NCBI GenBank assembly: GCA_017311185.1
Contig: JAESUZ010005528.1
Span: forward strand, 248,001 to 312,000
Direction: 5' to 3'
From: Proteles cristata cristata
Lineage: Eukaryota; Chordata; Mammalia; Carnivora; Hyaenidae
DNA: 64,000 bases
Shown piece by piece: positions 58,686-64,000 of the stretch. The stretch's first letter is position 1; every line of letters begins with the position of its first letter. Made by a program: the position numbers and the translations under genes. Under the pieces are notes generated by a model that saw nothing but the letters and a program-made list of their open reading frames with translations, ran no database searches and was not told where the DNA came from.

Positions 58686-59664
58686 CCTTCTCTGTCCCTG
58701 GGATCCCACGTGCTCAGATCCTCCCACGGCTCCAACCTCAGACAGTCTACTCCCAGGGGGCACCCAAAGGCAGTGGCAGGAAACTCCGTTGTCCTTGCGG
58801 AAGGCACAAAGGCTGGGAGTCCTCTCTGCTCCGAAGAGCATCAGGCTTGCCCCTCCGCAGAGCTGTGTGCTGCCCATCGGGGCTCTCCGTGGGTGGGTCA
58901 GCCTTGCTGGGGCTAATTTTACCCATCTCACGGGACCTGCATGCTCCTCTTTCCAGATGAAATACCTGCATTTCAAACAAAGGGCGTTTTTTAATACTGG
59001 CGAAGCACTTGGTAGTTGCCACTGGCATTCGCCTTTAACAAAATGAAACTCCTTGGTGTGTGTCCAGAGGCAGACCTGGCCGGAAGCATTGAGGAGGGTG
59101 CCCGCTGCCCACTGGGTCGGCCGGGGAAGGGTGGGCGTGGAGGCTCCTCTGATAAAAGAAGACCTTGACCATTCTTCCATCTCAGGCCATGTGCCTTCCT
59201 CTCCAGACAACCATTAATACTGGCTTCTGGCTTTGAACTTTTCTAGAGAGGTAACAGAACATAGTTTCAACACTTTGTTAGAATCTAGACATTTTCCGAC
59301 TTTTGAGGAGGGACCCCCTTCGGAATAGAAGAGTTCAAAAGAGAAGTCTGTGTGCTCCCGTTTGGACTTGGATTTCTAAGTGAGCTGTTGACAGCTTGTG
59401 GATGCCTACATCTTGGTCTTCTGGTCCTTTCCAGCAAATGCTGGTCTCTCTCATTCTTGCAGGGACAGATGTGGAGCATTCACTTCTTGGCAGCGTGCTA
59501 CAGCTACAAAGATTTCTTTAGTACCACCTTGATTCCAAACTGGAAAAGCATCTGGATATTTCAGGCCCATAAGTGCCGAGCCTACTCGGCTTTGCCCATT
59601 GCGTGATACCTCCCTATGCAGGCATATTTCCTCGTGATCCTCCAGGTGGCTGAAGGGAACACGG

Positions 59665-59755
59665 GCTGGTGGCTAGGAGTCGGGTGGTCCGCCCTGCCAC
59701 CATTGCTTGTGTGATCTTGGGCACCCTACTCCCCCCGCCCCAGCCCTGCCACGGC
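59665..59755 (+). mobile_element. MIR-like fragment
   Basis: 'ctaggagtcgggtggtccgc' and 'ttgcttgtgtgatcttgggc' fit the middle of MIR. Short. Confidence 0.5.
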
Positions 59756-60289
59756 TTTTAGCGGAGCTAAGTTCTATTACGAGTAACTCTTGGTTCCTTC
59801 TCTGTTCTGACCCTGGGAACGGCTTCATAGCCTGTCAGCTACTGAGATAAAGTACAACAGGTCAGCCACCCAGGGACCCAGAGGAAATGGCTCAGAGAGG
59901 TCCCTGGGCAAATAACTGAAAAGCAAAAATGGCCACCCCGTCCAATGGAGAGGAATCTTTGTGATGTTTTAGTAACCACTCATACTCAGATGCTTTCCAG
60001 GTCACTGTACCAGATGAACACATAATAGGAATATTAAGTCTTGATGATGTGCCCCTCTTGCCTAAAGTTTGTAAAATTTTCTATTTCCACACCACATGCT
60101 GTACATTCGTGTATGCAAGGTAGGTCACCGTGGATAACTGTTCAGGTTGCACACTGCCCAAAGGCACCCGGCTAAGGAGACAAATGAGGCTAATATCCAA
60201 ATTAATGCTAGGCCAGATGTCATCTCACCCTGGGCAGCTGAGGGGGGGATAGTGGCCTGAAGAGAGAGGAACAAGGCCGCCGTGAGAAA

Positions 60290-60528
60290 GAGGTTAAGAG
60301 CACAGGACAGTGGAGTGCTTAGGTGCTGGAGACAGATAGCCTGAAGCAGGTCATGCCATCTTGTAGTTAGGTGACCAAGGACAAGCTATTTATTTGTATT
60401 TGTTTCCCTGTCTGTAAATTGGGATGACATAGTCCTAACTCCTGGGTTGATACGGGAATTAAATAATATGTTAACAGCATGGTACTAGCATGTAGTCATG
60501 GATCAATAAGACATTAGCTATTTTAAGT
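60290..60528 (+). mobile_element. MIR, nearly full length
   Basis: 'gaggttaagagcacaggaca', 'ttgtagttaggtgaccaagg', 'tttccctgtctgtaaattgg', 'gatgacatagtcctaactcc' and 'catggtactagcatgtagt' in consensus order, ending 'acattagctatttt'. Confidence 0.88.
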
Positions 60529-61737
60529 TGGGGTGGGAGTGCTAATCCTTCACCTTTCTCCTCTTAGGAGATGTTCTAACCAAGAGTCAGACATTTTTTA
60601 ATCAACAGCTGTCCTGTGCCCTCACTTCACAGGGCGCCCTCATGCTCTCGTCCAAGGCCGAGTCCAGCATGTGAGAGGAGGGCTGGCTCCTAGCCCAGTC
60701 TTCCTGGAGGTTCAGAGAACCCCAGAGCAAAGTCCTAAGAACACGTGACCTTCTCAGTGTGACAGCCCTACCCCCTGGCTGACGGTGGCTCCGTGGATAT
60801 GAGGCCTTGGCAGTCACTTAGCTCCTGCATGGGAGCTGTCCTTGCCCCAAACCCCCAGCACTTCCCTGCAGGAGAAAAGACCTGACCTGGTCCTTGCTTT
60901 GGGCGTCTTGGGGAGAATATGGAGAGCAGGGAGGGCCAAACTTCAGGGACTCCCTCCTAGCTGGGAGTCCTGTGGCTTTGTCCGAGAGCCGCCCACCCGC
61001 ATCGCACACAGCCGCATCCCAGGAAGATCGCAGACCCTTCTGGTCACGTCTGTCCTCCTCTCGGCTGACACTACGGTGGAGATTCATGGCGACCACACCC
61101 AGTCAAACTGAGCACCAGCATCTGGGAGAAAATGCTCAGCTCCCTCAACCTACTGGGTTATTCACTCCTGTCCAGATGGAATAAATTTGTCTCTCTGCTT
61201 CATGCAGCTCTGAGACCTGTTTAGATGGAAAAGTCACACGTGGAAACCTGGTTGGCAGAAAGGCCCCTCACAGTTGTTGGTGCAGAAATGTGCTCCTGGG
61301 TGGCCGAGTGTTCTGGAACGCACAGAGCTCCTCGCCAGCAGTGAGGGCTGATCGGGCAGCAGGAACACTGGTCGGGGTTGATCGTACACAGTAGGGTGTT
61401 TTGGAGTTTACCATGGCTGAGCGAGGCCCGAAGGCCCAGAGCACGGAGCAGACGACTTCCTGGTAGCGGGGGTGTGGGTGGCCAGCAGAGTTTTCTATCA
61501 AGGCCATGCCAGGTGGCATTGGGAGACTGCAGCCTCATGACCAAGGCTGCTCACCTAGGAATCCCAGCCATATTTCTGATCTTAGTTGAAATGTTGCCTC
61601 TTCTGTGTGTGTGTACCCCAGACTCCCTCCCGGTGGTGTCAGTGGATGTCCAGATGCCCAGCGCCTTCCCGGCCCCACCCCTGCTCATTGTACTCTGCTT
61701 GTCTGTGGAGCTGTATGACCAGAGGCATCATGGAAGA

Positions 61738-61945
61738 GGGGGCCTAACCTGGGTTTGAACCCAGTGCAGCCACGGGTTAATTGTGTGACATTGGCCATAT
61801 GGCTTACCCTTGCTGAGCTTTAGCCCCTTATCTGTAATATAGGAATAATACTCAACTCTCGTGAGTTGTTTGAAAGATTGAACATAGGGCCTGAGAACAT
61901 TTGACACATACTAGGCATTTCATGTTAGATATTGCCTTCTAGTTT
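61738..61945 (+). mobile_element. MIR fragment
   Basis: 'cctgggtttgaacccagtgc', 'ttaattgtgtgacattggcc', 'cttatctgtaatataggaat' and 'ttgaaagattgaacataggg' in MIR order. Confidence 0.88.
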
Positions 61946-61983
61946 TTGGTTTTGTTTGTTTGGGGGGGGGGGTGTTTTTGTTT

Positions 61984-62096
61984 TATAGACTGTAAGCTCT
62001 TTGAAAAAAATCTTGTTCTTATTTCCAGCACCTGGCACAGTGCCTGGGACATAAGTAGGTACTCAGTGAATGTTTATTCGAGTCAAATGAATTACT
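61984..62096 (+). mobile_element. LINE-2 3' end
   Basis: 'tatagactgtaagctctttg', 'tcttgttcttatttccagca', 'cctggcacagtgcctgggac' and 'tcagtgaatgtttattcg' are the typical L2 3' end. It lies about 250 bases upstream of the acceptor of the exon at 62347. Confidence 0.85.
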
Positions 62097-62283
62097 TTCA
62101 GCACAAGTATTTCTCACAATTCTTCTGTCCTATTTATTGTTCCCTAAATAACGAAGGCCCTTGTTTTGACTTCTGTTCTTATAATGAAAGAGCTGCAGAA
62201 GACATGCCACATCCCAAAGGGGGACGCTGTGCCCCATGTGATGCGAGAGGTCCTTGGAGATCCTCGTGACTAGATCTGCTTGA

Positions 62284-64000
<1,717 letters not shown>

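Overview
The window is vertebrate nuclear DNA from a carnivoran, most likely a cat (Felidae). Two signs point there. About 25 copies of a tRNA-derived SINE are present, with the head 'gcctgggtggctcag', the body 'aggtcatgatctc', a CT-rich tract and an A-rich tail; this is the felid type of CAN-SINE (SINEC_Fc-like), not the canid type. There are also several 3' ends of a young LINE-1 with the felid-like 'taatttattgtcaag' terminus. No bacterial, viral or organellar genes are visible.

The only gene I can support is RARB, retinoic acid receptor beta, read on the + strand. Four coding exons are present: 40335-40495 (161 nt), 51171-51347 (177 nt), 62347-62551 (205 nt) and 63376-63534 (159 nt). Their phases join without a break and they encode residues 150 to 384 of the 448-residue RARbeta2 form (numbering from knowledge of the human protein). 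That covers the hinge and the ligand-binding domain up to helix 10. The isotype-specific pocket residues Ala225 and Ile263 are both visible, and together they separate RARB from RARA (Ser, Ile) and RARG (Ala, Met). The DNA-binding-domain exons and promoters would lie upstream of base 1. The last exon (helix 12/AF-2 and F domain) would lie beyond base 64000. The gene's exons make a nuclear receptor that pairs with RXR and switches target genes in response to all-trans retinoic acid.

Layout: bases 1-40334 are the 3' part of one very large intron. It holds a truncated L1 (3483-5260), many SINEs, a hAT-type DNA transposon, MIR fragments, LTR-like fragments and microsatellites. Bases 40496-51170 are a 10.7 kb intron with an MLT1-like LTR, a CpG-dense block (45435-45800), a possible conserved AT-rich element beside it, and a striking 23-bp perfect inverted repeat (42147-42315). 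Bases 51348-62346 are an 11.0 kb intron with a second CpG-dense block (about 55540-56170) and well-preserved MIR and L2 fragments. Bases 62552-63375 form a short intron of 824 bp, and a partial intron runs to the end.

I found no previously undescribed gene system. The observations most worth a second look are the inverted repeat at 42147-42315, opposite-strand SINEs flanking the 177-nt exon, the two intragenic CpG-dense blocks, three repeat-free AT-rich blocks that could be regulatory, a SINE dimer with a shared target-site duplication, and a weak-looking splice donor at 62552.
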